Assembly (NCBI GenBank): GCA_000496135.1
Contig: KI542676.1
Span: 28,058-92,057 of the forward strand
Source of the DNA: Thermoplasmatales archaeon E-plasma
GTDB taxonomy: Archaea; Thermoplasmatota; Thermoplasmata; Thermoplasmatales; Thermoplasmataceae
Direction of reading: 5' to 3'
DNA length: 64,000 nucleotides
Shown here: one piece after another, positions 16,188-25,013 of the stretch
Layout: every line of letters begins with the position of its first letter
Position numbering within the stretch: the first letter of the stretch is position 1
Notes under the pieces: generated by a model
Database searches by the model: none
The model's input: the letters and a program-made list of their open reading frames with translations, nothing else
What the model was told of the DNA's origin: nothing
Program-made: the position numbers and the translations under genes

Positions 16188-17639
16188 GTGGAGAAAGGCA
16201 GGAGACTATCAAGCCACGCAACTGCAACTATTATCATAATGGCAATAATGGGTATACTTGTTAATTACGTAGAGACGATGATTACACCTGCCTTGCCAAT
16301 TTTAGAAGCAGATTTCAATGCATCTTATGATTCTCTATCATGGATAATCACCGCTTATGTAATTTCAGGCACCGTTTCAGCAGCAATCTTTGGAAGACTC
16401 GCTGACATGTATGGCAAAAAGAGGATATTCATGCTTTTATCCTTAATCTACGCCATAGCAGTATCTTTCGGAGGGTTCGCAACCACGCTGGAGGAATTCA
16501 TTGCAATCAGGGCAGTTCAGGGCCTCGGTATGGGAATGTTTCCTGTGGCATTTGCCCTGCTGAACGATCAGGTTCCGAAGGAGGAACTGCCTCTTGCACA
16601 GGGTATATTAAGTTCGACATTTACGGCAGGGGCAGCCCTTGGATTAGTCCTTGGAGCCTGGATAACACAAACATATGAATGGGAATATTCCTATCACTCT
16701 GCCATCCCGGTGGCATTTGGTCTGTTAATTGCGTCATACCTATATTTGAGGGATAACAGCCAGAGAACAAAGTCCACCATAGATTTTCTTGGAATCAGTC
16801 TCATATCCAGTGGTGTTGTCCTATTGATTCTCGGTCTTTCCGAGGGTCAGTCATGGGGATGGTACAGCCTCTCAATTGAAATAACGTTCATCATGTCAGC
16901 GATCCTTCTATTTCTATTTATACTGGTTGAATCGAGGAGGTCTCAACCATTCATAAGCATGAAACTGATGAGAATCAGAAATGTATTTTTGTCCAATTTT
17001 ACCGGTCTTTTCGCCATGGCAGCAATGTTTTTCCTCTTTTACAGCGTTCCTCCACTTCTGGAGGACCCTTCACCTGCCGGTTTTCAGCTAAGCATATTCA
17101 ACTCCGGGTTAACAATGCTCCCGGCAGCGCTGGCTTCAATGATTTTTGCCCCGGTTGCGGCAGTGGTAACAAAGAGGTTAAGCCCTAAATTATCCATTGA
17201 AATTGGAAGTGTGGTACTCTTTCTTTCTTACATTGGACTCTACTACTTCCGGGCATCCCCCCTGGAAATTACTGAAGACGCTACCATTCTCGGAATAGGA
17301 CTTTCATTCATTTTCGTAGGGATGATTAATATCCTACTGGTATCAACACCGGCTGGAGACGCAGGGGCTTCAACCGGGATGAACGTAGTATTCAGGAATA
17401 TAGGTTCTGCAGTTGCACCTGCAATAAGCGGTGTTTTCGAAACGATGTATGAAGTAAAGATAATTACAGGGGTAAACTCCCTTGGCTTGCCGGAATACTC
17501 TTTGTTTCCAGATCATACAGCTTTCAGTTATATCTTCCTTACTGGAATGGCGTTCCTGCTGGTCTCCATTATTTTCACATTATTCATGAAAGTACCTGGG
17601 AAGGAAAATAACCCTAACAATCTGCGGAATACCCGTTGA
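16188..17639 (+). CDS. MFS drug-resistance transporter, DHA2 family (14 TM)
   Basis: A 483-residue major facilitator with about 14 hydrophobic segments, the count of the DHA2 (EmrB/QacA) drug:H+ antiporters. Helix 1 ends with NYVETMITPALPILEADF. The loop 2-3 motif is GRLADMYGKKRIF, and motif C is GAALGLVLGAWITQTYEW. The GTG at 16188 is used as start. A substrate cannot be named. It lies just upstream of the thiolase operon in the same direction but is separated by a promoter and the 14-base element, so it is probably transcribed on its own. Confidence 0.88.
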   Translation: MEKGRRLSSHATATIIIMAIMGILVNYVETMITPALPILEADFNASYDSLSWIITAYVISGTVSAAIFGRLADMYGKKRIFMLLSLIYAIAVSFGGFATTLEEFIAIRAVQGLGMGMFPVAFALLNDQVPKEELPLAQGILSSTFTAGAALGLVLGAWITQTYEWEYSYHSAIPVAFGLLIASYLYLRDNSQRTKSTIDFLGISLISSGVVLLILGLSEGQSWGWYSLSIEITFIMSAILLFLFILVESRRSQPFISMKLMRIRNVFLSNFTGLFAMAAMFFLFYSVPPLLEDPSPAGFQLSIFNSGLTMLPAALASMIFAPVAAVVTKRLSPKLSIEIGSVVLFLSYIGLYYFRASPLEITEDATILGIGLSFIFVGMINILLVSTPAGDAGASTGMNVVFRNIGSAVAPAISGVFETMYEVKIITGVNSLGLPEYSLFPDHTAFSYIFLTGMAFLLVSIIFTLFMKVPGKENNPNNLRNTR

Positions 17640-17683
17640 TAGGGCTGTGTTTAAGGGTAATATTAACACAGTCTATATTAAAA

Positions 17684-17697
17684 TATGTCGAAATCGA
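17684..17697 (+). promoter_or_regulatory. Putative operator TATGTCGAAATCGA (copy 2)
   Basis: Identical over 14 bases to the element upstream of the EMO gene (14094-14107, minus strand) and in the same orientation relative to the gene it precedes. It sits directly before the TATA-like box of the thiolase/acyl-CoA dehydrogenase operon. Confidence 0.5.
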
Positions 17698-17701
17698 AAG
17701 A

Positions 17702-17712
17702 TTATTTTAACC
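17702..17712 (+). promoter_or_regulatory. TATA box of the thiolase operon
   Basis: TTATTTTAACC lies 30-40 bases before the thiolase ATG at 17741. A start of transcription about 25 bases after its centre would leave a leader of under 10 bases. Confidence 0.45.
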
Positions 17713-17740
17713 GATTCATAATACATGGTACGGTAATCAA

Positions 17741-18934
17741 ATGGCAAAGGAAAATGAAGTTTATATAGTGGGTTACAAAAGAAGTGCTTTTTCGAGATCG
17801 AGGCCGTCTGAACCTGAGCGTGATGCATTCAATAATATAAGAATGGATGAGGCTCTGGGAATGTTGATCAGGAATATCATTAAAGATACAGGAATTAGAG
17901 AGGGAGAGATCAATGATGTCATAACAGGATGTGCATTACAGGCCGATGAAAACTGGACATACGGGGGAAGACATCCAGCTTTTCTTGCAGGATTGCCTTT
18001 CAATGTGACAAGTATGTCTCTTGACCGCGCTTGTTCCTCATCATTAAATGCAATAACCATAGGGGCTATGGAAATCATGACACAAAATGCTGAGATCGTT
18101 TTTGCAGGCGGTATGGAACACATGACTCATATGCCATTAAACAACAATCCTCATATTAAACCAAACATGAAGCTCTTATTGAGGCCGGAATATGCAAAAT
18201 ATCAGATGAGTACATCATATTCCATGGGTCTAACTGCGGAAAAACTGGCTGAGAAGTCTGGAATAACCAGGGAGGAAATGGATAAATTCTCCTATGAAAG
18301 CCATGTTCTGGCGAAAAAGGCACAGGATAGTAATTTTCTAAAAAAAGAAATTCTTCCAATCAAGGTAGAATATCAGGGGTCGGAAAAATCAATAGATGAA
18401 GACCAGAGCATAAGGAAAGACGTGACGATTGAAGGGTTTAGCAGTCTTAAGCCTGCGTTCAAAGAAGGCGGAAAAATAACAGCCGGAAATTCATCACCGC
18501 TTAATGCGGGCGCTTCAGCCGTTGCACTTATGAACGGTAAGAAGGTTGATGAATACGGCTTAAAGCCAATTGCAAGAATCAGATCATTTGCATGGGCAGG
18601 GGTAGATCCTTCAATAATGGGTGAAGGTCCGGTTCCAGCTTCCAAACTTGCTCTTCAGAGAGCGGGACTCTCAAGCGATGATATCGATCTTTGGGAAATA
18701 AACGAAGCTTTTGCTGTTGTTGCATTAAATGCAATGAAGGAGTTCAAAATTCCAAGAGATAAGGTCAACGTGAACGGGGGAGCCATAGCAATAGGTCACC
18801 CACTTGGAGCTAGTGGAGCAAGGCTGGCGGGAACACTGGCAAACAGTCTCGTTGACAGGGGTAAGAAACTTGGCCTCGCAACACTATGCGTGGGGGGAGG
18901 ACAGGGATATTCTACCATATTGGAGAGGATGTAA
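17741..18934 (+). CDS. Acetyl-CoA acyltransferase (thiolase)
   Basis: Degradative-type thiolase that cleaves 3-oxoacyl-CoA with CoA, or condenses two acetyl-CoA. The nucleophile is Cys98 in LDRACSSSLNA. The other catalytic motifs are NEAFAVVAL, NVNGGAIAIGHPLGASGAR (His) and the C-terminal CVGGGQG (second Cys). At 397 residues it is full length. It is the first gene of an operon with two acyl-CoA dehydrogenase subunits; the next ATG follows its stop without a gap. Enoyl-CoA hydratase and hydroxyacyl-CoA dehydrogenase are not in this window. The cysteine-plus-histidine set separates it from the archaeal SCP2-type thiolases of the mevalonate pathway. Confidence 0.92.
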   Translation: MAKENEVYIVGYKRSAFSRSRPSEPERDAFNNIRMDEALGMLIRNIIKDTGIREGEINDVITGCALQADENWTYGGRHPAFLAGLPFNVTSMSLDRACSSSLNAITIGAMEIMTQNAEIVFAGGMEHMTHMPLNNNPHIKPNMKLLLRPEYAKYQMSTSYSMGLTAEKLAEKSGITREEMDKFSYESHVLAKKAQDSNFLKKEILPIKVEYQGSEKSIDEDQSIRKDVTIEGFSSLKPAFKEGGKITAGNSSPLNAGASAVALMNGKKVDEYGLKPIARIRSFAWAGVDPSIMGEGPVPASKLALQRAGLSSDDIDLWEINEAFAVVALNAMKEFKIPRDKVNVNGGAIAIGHPLGASGARLAGTLANSLVDRGKKLGLATLCVGGGQGYSTILERM

Positions 18935-20059
18935 ATGGATTTCGAGCTAAGTGACGAACTTAAGGATTTCAGGAAGATGGTAAGGGAATTTGCTTTGGAC
19001 GAATTCACCAGTGAAGTTGCAAGAAAACGTGATTTCGAAGAAAGCTACCCGGATGATTTAAGAGTGAAGTCATTGCAAAAGGGGATCATTGACTTTTCCA
19101 GTCCATGGAAAACAATGGTAGCCATTGAAGAGCTGTGCAGAGTCGATGCAGGTCTGGGAATATCAGTAACGGTTCCTTATTTCGGAGCAGAAGTTATAAT
19201 GCTGTTTGGCAACGATGCCCAGAAAGAAAAATATCTTTCAGAGGTAAACAAAGGAAAGAAAATGATGGGGTTGGCTGTTACAGAACCAGGAGGAGGGAGT
19301 GATGTTGCTGCAAACAAAACGGAGGCTGCCAAATCCGGGAATAAATATATACTCAACGGATCTAAAATGTTCATAACCAATGGTCAAATCGCAGACTTTT
19401 TTGTAATGCTTGCAAGAACCTCCAAAGCTGATTCAGCAAAGAAACACAGGGGTATGAGTACCTTCATCGTTGAATCAAAATTTAAAGGATTCTCAGCAAA
19501 TAAGCTTGAGGGGAAACTTGGAGTTAGGGCCACAAACACTGCTGAGCTTATTCTCAATAACGTCGAGGTTCCAGAGGAAAACCTCATAGGAGAGGAAGGG
19601 AAAGGATTTTACTATATAATGACTTTTTTCAATATTTCCAGGGTGTTCGTTGCAGCGCAGGCTATAGGAGTTGCGCAGGGTGCCCTTGATCGAACACTTG
19701 AATATCTGAAAAATAATGCACCATCAGGAGAATTGCAGAATGAATACGTTCAATTTACACTGTCTGACATGGCAACAAGAATCGAAGCAGCCCGACTTCT
19801 TATGTATAAGGCGGCTTCCTACCTGTTTCAATTCAAGCCAAATCCCACCATAACAAGCATGGCAAAGGGATACGCCTCAGAGACAGCTGTTTTTGCATCT
19901 GAAAAGGCCATGGAACTTACAGGATTGTATGGATTGAGTGGAGATCTTGAAAGATATTTCAGAGATGCAAAAATCATGGAAATATGGGAAGGAACCAGTG
20001 AGGTAGAGAAATTGATTATTGCAAGGATGCTAGAAAAGGAGAGTGATTCCAGTGAATGA
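18935..20059 (+). CDS. Acyl-CoA dehydrogenase, catalytic subunit
   Basis: FAD-dependent dehydrogenase that introduces the alpha-beta double bond in acyl-CoA and passes electrons to ETF. GLAVTEPGGGSD (about 110-121) contacts substrate and flavin, and MFITNGQIAD follows. The C-terminal IWEGTSEVEKLIIARML holds the catalytic glutamate at its usual place. Its 374 residues are normal. Its ATG abuts the thiolase stop, and its own 3' end overlaps the start of a second, degenerate homologue, so the two are made together. Chain-length preference is not readable. Confidence 0.92.
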   Translation: MDFELSDELKDFRKMVREFALDEFTSEVARKRDFEESYPDDLRVKSLQKGIIDFSSPWKTMVAIEELCRVDAGLGISVTVPYFGAEVIMLFGNDAQKEKYLSEVNKGKKMMGLAVTEPGGGSDVAANKTEAAKSGNKYILNGSKMFITNGQIADFFVMLARTSKADSAKKHRGMSTFIVESKFKGFSANKLEGKLGVRATNTAELILNNVEVPEENLIGEEGKGFYYIMTFFNISRVFVAAQAIGVAQGALDRTLEYLKNNAPSGELQNEYVQFTLSDMATRIEAARLLMYKAASYLFQFKPNPTITSMAKGYASETAVFASEKAMELTGLYGLSGDLERYFRDAKIMEIWEGTSEVEKLIIARMLEKESDSSE

Positions 20060-21089
20060 TGACTTGAAATTAATGAAGGAAACAGTGAGGGATTTTTCAG
20101 CAAAAAACATTGAAAACATAGCATTAAAAATAGAAAGGGAAGGGATCCATAAGGATCTACTGAAAAAACTTGCAGAGCAGGGATTTTTGGGAGCAACGGC
20201 GCCGCAGGAATATGGAGGTTCGGAACTGGATGGGGCTTCATACAGAGCCATTCTGGAAGAGCTCTCCTCGTTTTCTCCATCAGTTGGAGTTCTTGTTTTC
20301 TTATACAATTCCATAGCTTCTAAATTATTGAATAAAGGAAAAGCAGGGGATTATCTTAAGGAGATACTCTCAGGTGAATCCACCCTTGGCTTTGGTTACG
20401 GAGAGATCCTGGAAGGGTATGGCAATTCGTCCGGAAATGAAGGTTCTGACGGAAAGGGAATTCTGAAGAAGGATGTAATTTTTCCGACAGCCAATAAGTT
20501 TATTGCCCTGGACGGGTCAGGTCAAAATCTAATTCTTGCTAAGGGAAAGATAGAGAAAGCTAAAGACAAGAAATCTCTGGGAATCAGGGGATTAGGCATT
20601 TCTGACGTAATTATTGACACATCAGGCACTGAGAATCTGGGTCTCAGGTCAGATATTGTCAAGGCAATAGAAGATTCAAGTCTTGAGATAGCGGCAATTT
20701 ATCTGGGAATAATCAAAGGTTCTCTAAACAAAGCCATAGAATACGCCAAGGTTAGAACAACCTTTGATCACTATCTGAAAGATTACAGCCCTGTGGCATT
20801 TTCGCTTTCTAATTTAAGGGCGGAAGAGGAATTGCTCAGATCCTACATATACGAAACAGACAATGAGAATGGCAAAGGTTTGAACGCCCTCATTTTCGCT
20901 GAATCTTTGTCCAAGAAAGCAACAAAACAGGCCCTTCAAACCCATGGGGGATATGGTTACCTTGAGGACTTTGGTGTTGAGAAATTCTATCGTGACGCAA
21001 TGACAATAAGCACAATTTTATTCAGGGGAAGAACAGACAGAAAGAGGTTAAGCGAAGAGGTTTTTGGCACAGAAGCTGGAAATCTCTAG
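20052..21089 (+). CDS. Acyl-CoA dehydrogenase-like subunit lacking the catalytic glutamate
   Basis: A divergent 345-residue member of the acyl-CoA dehydrogenase family. The N-terminal LLKKLAEQGFLGATAPQEYGGSELD and the C-terminal THGGYGYLEDFGVEKFYRDA are recognisable. However, the TEPxxGSD motif is replaced by GFGYGEILEGYG, and the IYEGT segment with the catalytic Glu reads LFRGRT. GTG at 20052 (or 20043) overlaps the end of the active homologue. In actinobacterial FadE alpha2-beta2 enzymes one subunit similarly lacks the base and the pair shares active sites, so a heteromeric enzyme with the upstream product is the best inference. A decaying paralogue is the alternative, but the frame is intact. 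Confidence 0.82.
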   Translation: MNDDLKLMKETVRDFSAKNIENIALKIEREGIHKDLLKKLAEQGFLGATAPQEYGGSELDGASYRAILEELSSFSPSVGVLVFLYNSIASKLLNKGKAGDYLKEILSGESTLGFGYGEILEGYGNSSGNEGSDGKGILKKDVIFPTANKFIALDGSGQNLILAKGKIEKAKDKKSLGIRGLGISDVIIDTSGTENLGLRSDIVKAIEDSSLEIAAIYLGIIKGSLNKAIEYAKVRTTFDHYLKDYSPVAFSLSNLRAEEELLRSYIYETDNENGKGLNALIFAESLSKKATKQALQTHGGYGYLEDFGVEKFYRDAMTISTILFRGRTDRKRLSEEVFGTEAGNL

Positions 21090-21244
21090 TTTAACCAAAT
21101 ATTTTTTATTCAATTTTAGACAATATATATTTATTCTACCCAGTTGTTTAACTCATCTTTTCAAAAAAATGGGTAACATTAAGGAAAATCTAATTTGATA
21201 AAACTATAATTAAATTTATTTTTCATATACAATATTAAAATGAA

Positions 21245-21679
21245 TTAAAACTCATCATCAGATTTCTTCCTACCCAGGATTGCTCCTCCGATAAAACCTC
21301 CTATTCCGGGAATAACTAACCCGTCGGCAATAGCTTTGCCCATAAAGTTATAGAGATTTGCAGTAAGCATTCCTCTTACATAACCTGATTCGGCAAGGAC
21401 ACCCCTGGTAACAAGAGAATTACCAGTATACGTTGTCAAAAGAGTTACAAATGAAGCATTTGGAATTATGTACAGAGCAAACTCTATGGCTATGGTGATC
21501 ACAACACCTGCTCCAATGAGCGCAGATACCAGTCCTCGTAACTTGCCGCGAGCTATTAACCCTCCAAAAATTCCCGGTATAATCCACCCTATGAGTGGGA
21601 AGTACCCCATGACCGCAAGGCTGGCTATTGTGGCAATAATACCAAAGCCTACACTTCCGGTTGATTCTTCATCTGCCAT
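21245..21679 (-). CDS. Small glycine-rich membrane protein (DUF5518-like)
   Basis: A 144-residue integral membrane protein with about four hydrophobic segments and many glycines (GWIIPGIFGGLIARG, LVIPGIGGFIGGAILGRKK). The pattern resembles archaeal DUF5518-type proteins, though I cannot confirm the family. The frame opens upstream at 21724, but ATG at 21679 is preferred. A box reading GTTTAATATATACC on the minus strand (21697-21710) lies about 25 bases before it. It is a single-gene unit between the acyl-CoA dehydrogenase operon and the kinase gene. The role is unknown. Confidence 0.6.
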   Translation of the reverse strand: MADEESTGSVGFGIIATIASLAVMGYFPLIGWIIPGIFGGLIARGKLRGLVSALIGAGVVITIAIEFALYIIPNASFVTLLTTYTGNSLVTRGVLAESGYVRGMLTANLYNFMGKAIADGLVIPGIGGFIGGAILGRKKSDDEF

Positions 21680-21821
21680 TTGCATAATAACGCACTGGTA
21701 TATATTAAACTTCTTTGCGTCCATCCCTAAGAAAGTGTATTCTCGTTTTACAGGAAATAGAAATTAAAATCTATGGGAAGTCTTATATTTTTTAAAATAT
21801 AGCCTTAGTAAACCGGTATCA

Positions 21822-23153
21822 ATGATCAAAGGTAAAAAAAAGTCAAGCAGAGGAAGAACCCTTTCTAATAAGAAAAAGAAGACCATAGATGATATTATCT
21901 TTGAAATACAGAAGGTAGAAAACATATATCTGGGCGAAAAAAATCAGATTCACGTTAAGGTTTCCCCGGAGAAATATATCAAGCTGGTGGAAGCTACCAT
22001 CACAGATCCACTTCTAAGGCAGATGATAATAAAACCAAAGAAAATTTCAAAGGGTAATTTCGAACTCAGATTTAAACCAAAAGAGACAGGCAAATATTCA
22101 ATTTCTTTCTATGCAAGGACAAAGCAAAAGAAGTTTAAAAGAGAAGAAATAGGTGTCAACTCAATTATAAGAGAAAAAACAGTTGAAACAAGCACTTCAA
22201 GTATGGCTGCTGAAACTTACAATATTGACTTTTCCAAGATAAAGAAGAGAACCTGGCCATCATCCTCTGCCTACTCCATAGCTCTCCAAAATCCTAAACA
22301 AAATATTGCAGAGTCCTATGAGATAATCAGAAATGGAACTTTTGAGAAGAATCCCATGGTGAAATACCCAACCCTGATTTTTGGTTCAGGAAATTTTGGA
22401 ACGGTGTTCAAGGTAAAAACAGACGGAGGAATCTATGCAATTAAATGTTTTACCAGGGGCTCCCCTGATCTTGAGATCCGATATATGGCCATTAGCAGCT
22501 TTCTCAAGGCTAAGAAATTACCTTTTTTTACTGAATTCAACTATATGGATAATGCAGTGAGAGTAATGGGAAAAAAAGAGACTTATTTTCCCATACTTAT
22601 GATGTCGTGGGTTACCGGGGAAAATATGAATCAGTACATTAAGAGAAACTTAAACAATCCAAACGCTCTTACTGTCACAGCAAAAAGTCTTTTAAAATCT
22701 GTTCAGGAAATGGTAAAGAGCAATATTGCCCATGGAGATCTATCAGGGGATAATATACTAGTCAGGGAAAATGGAGAAATCAATCTAATAGATTATGACG
22801 GTATGTATGTACCGGCTATATCAAGCCTTGGAGCCAGTGAAGCAGGCCATGAAGCATTTCAGCACCCTAAGAGGATGACAGAATTCAATGAAAGGCTTGA
22901 CTATTTTTCATGCCTTCTGATTTATGTTACGCTTCTGGCATTATCAAAAAAGCCCGAACTCTGGCAATTTAACGACGGAGACGGGGATAAACTCATAATA
23001 TCTGGAGATGACCTGAATGATCCATCGCATTCACAGGTTCTCAAAGAAATGTTGAAAATTGGAGGTAAAGTAAAAACTTTGACAAACCTTCTTATCAAAA
23101 GTCTATCAAAGGAAAGCGGATGGGAACAGATTTCTCCACTCTTAATTTCTTAA
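21822..23153 (+). CDS. Protein kinase-like protein of a TerY-P-type triad
   Basis: A 443-residue protein with an N-terminal basic tail, then a beta-rich region (about 20-125) resembling an Ig-like sandwich (FELRFKPKETGKYSISFYA). A protein kinase domain covers about 165-440. The glycine loop GSGNFGTVFKV, the lysine in YAIKCF, the catalytic loop HGDLSGDNIL and the metal site IDYDGM are all present, so it should be active. A box near 21783-21800 gives a leaderless ATG at 21822. It is convergent, five bases apart, with a PP2C phosphatase and vWA gene pair. In bacteria this kinase/PP2C/vWA combination is the TerY-P triad. The substrate is unknown. Confidence 0.82.
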   Translation: MIKGKKKSSRGRTLSNKKKKTIDDIIFEIQKVENIYLGEKNQIHVKVSPEKYIKLVEATITDPLLRQMIIKPKKISKGNFELRFKPKETGKYSISFYARTKQKKFKREEIGVNSIIREKTVETSTSSMAAETYNIDFSKIKKRTWPSSSAYSIALQNPKQNIAESYEIIRNGTFEKNPMVKYPTLIFGSGNFGTVFKVKTDGGIYAIKCFTRGSPDLEIRYMAISSFLKAKKLPFFTEFNYMDNAVRVMGKKETYFPILMMSWVTGENMNQYIKRNLNNPNALTVTAKSLLKSVQEMVKSNIAHGDLSGDNILVRENGEINLIDYDGMYVPAISSLGASEAGHEAFQHPKRMTEFNERLDYFSCLLIYVTLLALSKKPELWQFNDGDGDKLIISGDDLNDPSHSQVLKEMLKIGGKVKTLTNLLIKSLSKESGWEQISPLLIS

Positions 23154-23158
23154 CAGTA

Positions 23159-23881
23159 TTATACTTCTATTGTTATTATTGAAATGTCATCGTTCTTCAT
23201 TTCGCCATTGATCCTGAGAGTGTCCCAATAGGATTGTTCCGGGTTAAGAAAGCTGGAAAGTTCATCAATTCTCCTTGCCCCTCCCTCCATAATCCACTTT
23301 GAGGCTGCGTCAGAAGCAAGTAAAATCTTACTCCCCGGTTCAACTGTATAATTCTTCATTTCGTAGTCTGGTATTTCGAGGGGCGAATCATCGAAGATTG
23401 GTTCACCATGGCCACTCCAGAGCAGATCCGGGTGGAGACCGAAGCCTGACACATCCTTTATGGGAAAGCTCTCCAGCCGCTTGTTTGTTCTTATGAATGC
23501 GCAACTGTCTCCCACGGCTATACAACTCACTCTGTAATTCTTCTCAGTTTTCTTTATTTCCATGCCAATGAATGTGGCATATGAACCTAATACGGATTTA
23601 TTTTTTACATTCCATTTAAGGTTGTTCCATTCTATTTTGTCATGCCACAGGTTAATGGAGTTTCTATAAATCTTATTGATTATTTCATCCGGATTCCCCG
23701 TTAGATTTCCGTACTGTGAAAAAGTATCAACTAGGCACCGTGCCCACAAACCAGAAAATACAGAGTCGCTGGCACCATCTGAAACCGCAAATCTCATATT
23801 CTGCTCATCAGCCATGAGATAATCTTCGCATTCATTTTGTGTATTTCCAACTTTTGGAAATATTATGGATTGTCTTTTCAT
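23159..23881 (-). CDS. PP2C-like serine/threonine phosphatase
   Basis: A 240-residue PPM/PP2C-family metal-dependent phosphatase. The metal-binding aspartates are visible in AVSDGASDSVFSG (about 33-45), LLASDAASKWIME (about 187-199) and the C-terminal KNDDISIITIEV. The layout matches stand-alone bacterial PP2C domains of TerY-P modules. Its start overlaps the stop of the vWA gene (ATGA, 23878-23881), so the two are translationally coupled. The likely function is to reverse phosphorylation by the convergent kinase, perhaps on the vWA protein. Confidence 0.82.
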   Translation of the reverse strand: MKRQSIIFPKVGNTQNECEDYLMADEQNMRFAVSDGASDSVFSGLWARCLVDTFSQYGNLTGNPDEIINKIYRNSINLWHDKIEWNNLKWNVKNKSVLGSYATFIGMEIKKTEKNYRVSCIAVGDSCAFIRTNKRLESFPIKDVSGFGLHPDLLWSGHGEPIFDDSPLEIPDYEMKNYTVEPGSKILLASDAASKWIMEGGARRIDELSSFLNPEQSYWDTLRINGEMKNDDISIITIEV

Positions 23882-24696
23882 TTCACTCTGCTATATGCAA
23901 CCCTCGTACCAATATCCAGTAACTTGATAAGATCTTCCAGTCTCGCATTAAAAACATATGCTCTTGCTCCTTCTGATACATCCTGATATTCTTCTCTTGC
24001 AATGGCCAGCATTGAATCCGGGAGCATAGTAGATATATTGAACATGGTCGAGGCATATTTTTCCTGTGGAAGTTTGGATTCATTTTCTGGAAAAGAAACT
24101 GGCGGGGCTGAAGACTCAGACAGGTGGCAGTTCCAGAGCATGGTTTTTCCATCCTTTGTTGAAAGTTCTGTAAGCTCCCTTGATATATCGGTGGGCGATC
24201 CGTCTGTAGATTCTCCGTCACTGATATTTATTACTACGGGAGGATAGGAGTATTGATGCTCCTGAACCCATTTTTCTACCCATTCTTTTGCAAGTTTTAA
24301 GGCTGATACCATTGGGGTATCGCTTGCAGCAACGGGTTCAAACCACACTGGATATTGAAATTCAACCTCCTGATCATCTACTTTTTCTTTTCTTGTTTCC
24401 ATTTTCTTGATTACATTTTCCATTTCGGTTATGGGAATTGGAGCATCCGATATCAGACCGGCTGCGCCAGATCTTTCGAATCCATATCCTATTACACCCA
24501 GGTCAAAATAGTGCCTTACTCCTTCAGATTTCGTGCATCTGTTTATTAGCTCAGCAATTTGTTTGTTAATAGCGTCAGTTGCCTCTACTGCCTTGGATCT
24601 TTCGCCACCTGACAGCTTATGGCTCATTGATCTGGACTGATCGAGCAAAAACAAAAATAAACCGGGGTTCCTTCTACTTATTTCAGCTTCGTACAT
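23878..24696 (-). CDS. vWA-domain protein, TerY-like
   Basis: A 272-residue von Willebrand factor A domain protein. The MIDAS metal site is visible as DQSRS (about 19-23, in FLFLLDQSRSMSHKL), with a threonine-containing segment later and NISDGESTDGSPTD for the third loop (about 155-168). It has no signal peptide, so it should be cytoplasmic. It heads a two-gene unit with the PP2C phosphatase, which fits TerY of the bacterial TerY-P triad. The rest of a tellurium-resistance locus (TerD-like or TerC genes) is not in this window. A general vWA scaffold is the alternative. Confidence 0.8.
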   Translation of the reverse strand: MYEAEISRRNPGLFLFLLDQSRSMSHKLSGGERSKAVEATDAINKQIAELINRCTKSEGVRHYFDLGVIGYGFERSGAAGLISDAPIPITEMENVIKKMETRKEKVDDQEVEFQYPVWFEPVAASDTPMVSALKLAKEWVEKWVQEHQYSYPPVVINISDGESTDGSPTDISRELTELSTKDGKTMLWNCHLSESSAPPVSFPENESKLPQEKYASTMFNISTMLPDSMLAIAREEYQDVSEGARAYVFNARLEDLIKLLDIGTRVAYSRVK

Positions 24697-25013
24697 AATT
24701 TCCTAAGACTATAGTGTTTAAAACCTTTTTTATTAATTACATGCCTGTTTGATCCGTTATTTGTGACAACTTGTTCTTTTGATATCTTTCCATTGTAAAT
24801 GTGCAATGCGCACTTAAATTCTTAATGCGCCAAAGGTCTTTTCCGCCAATAAGAACTACCCTTTCTCTGTACATACAGCGAGAGAAAGTAACACTGTGAA
24901 TAGATATAGCAAAAATTGTGGTTTAAACCAGAAGAAATGGAAACATTGTTTCAAAACGTTGAGCCTTTCATTTTGAAGATAGTCACATTTATGCCCTTAA
25001 AGTAATCTCAGCC
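24697..25013. other. Intergenic region with inverted and direct repeats
   Basis: This 317-base divergent region lies between the vWA gene and the permease. It contains GTGCAATGCGCAC (24801-24813, outer GTGC/GCAC arms), a second AATGCGC 19 bases after the first (24805 and 24824), and the 8-base inverted repeat at 24861-24888. No ORF or RNA gene was recognised. Confidence 0.4.
24861..24888. repeat. Inverted repeat CTTTCTCT-N12-AGAGAAAG
   Basis: Perfect 8-base arms at 24861-24868 and 24881-24888, separated by 12 bases. It could be an operator or an RNA hairpin upstream of the permease gene, about 125 bases before its start codon. Confidence 0.45.
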
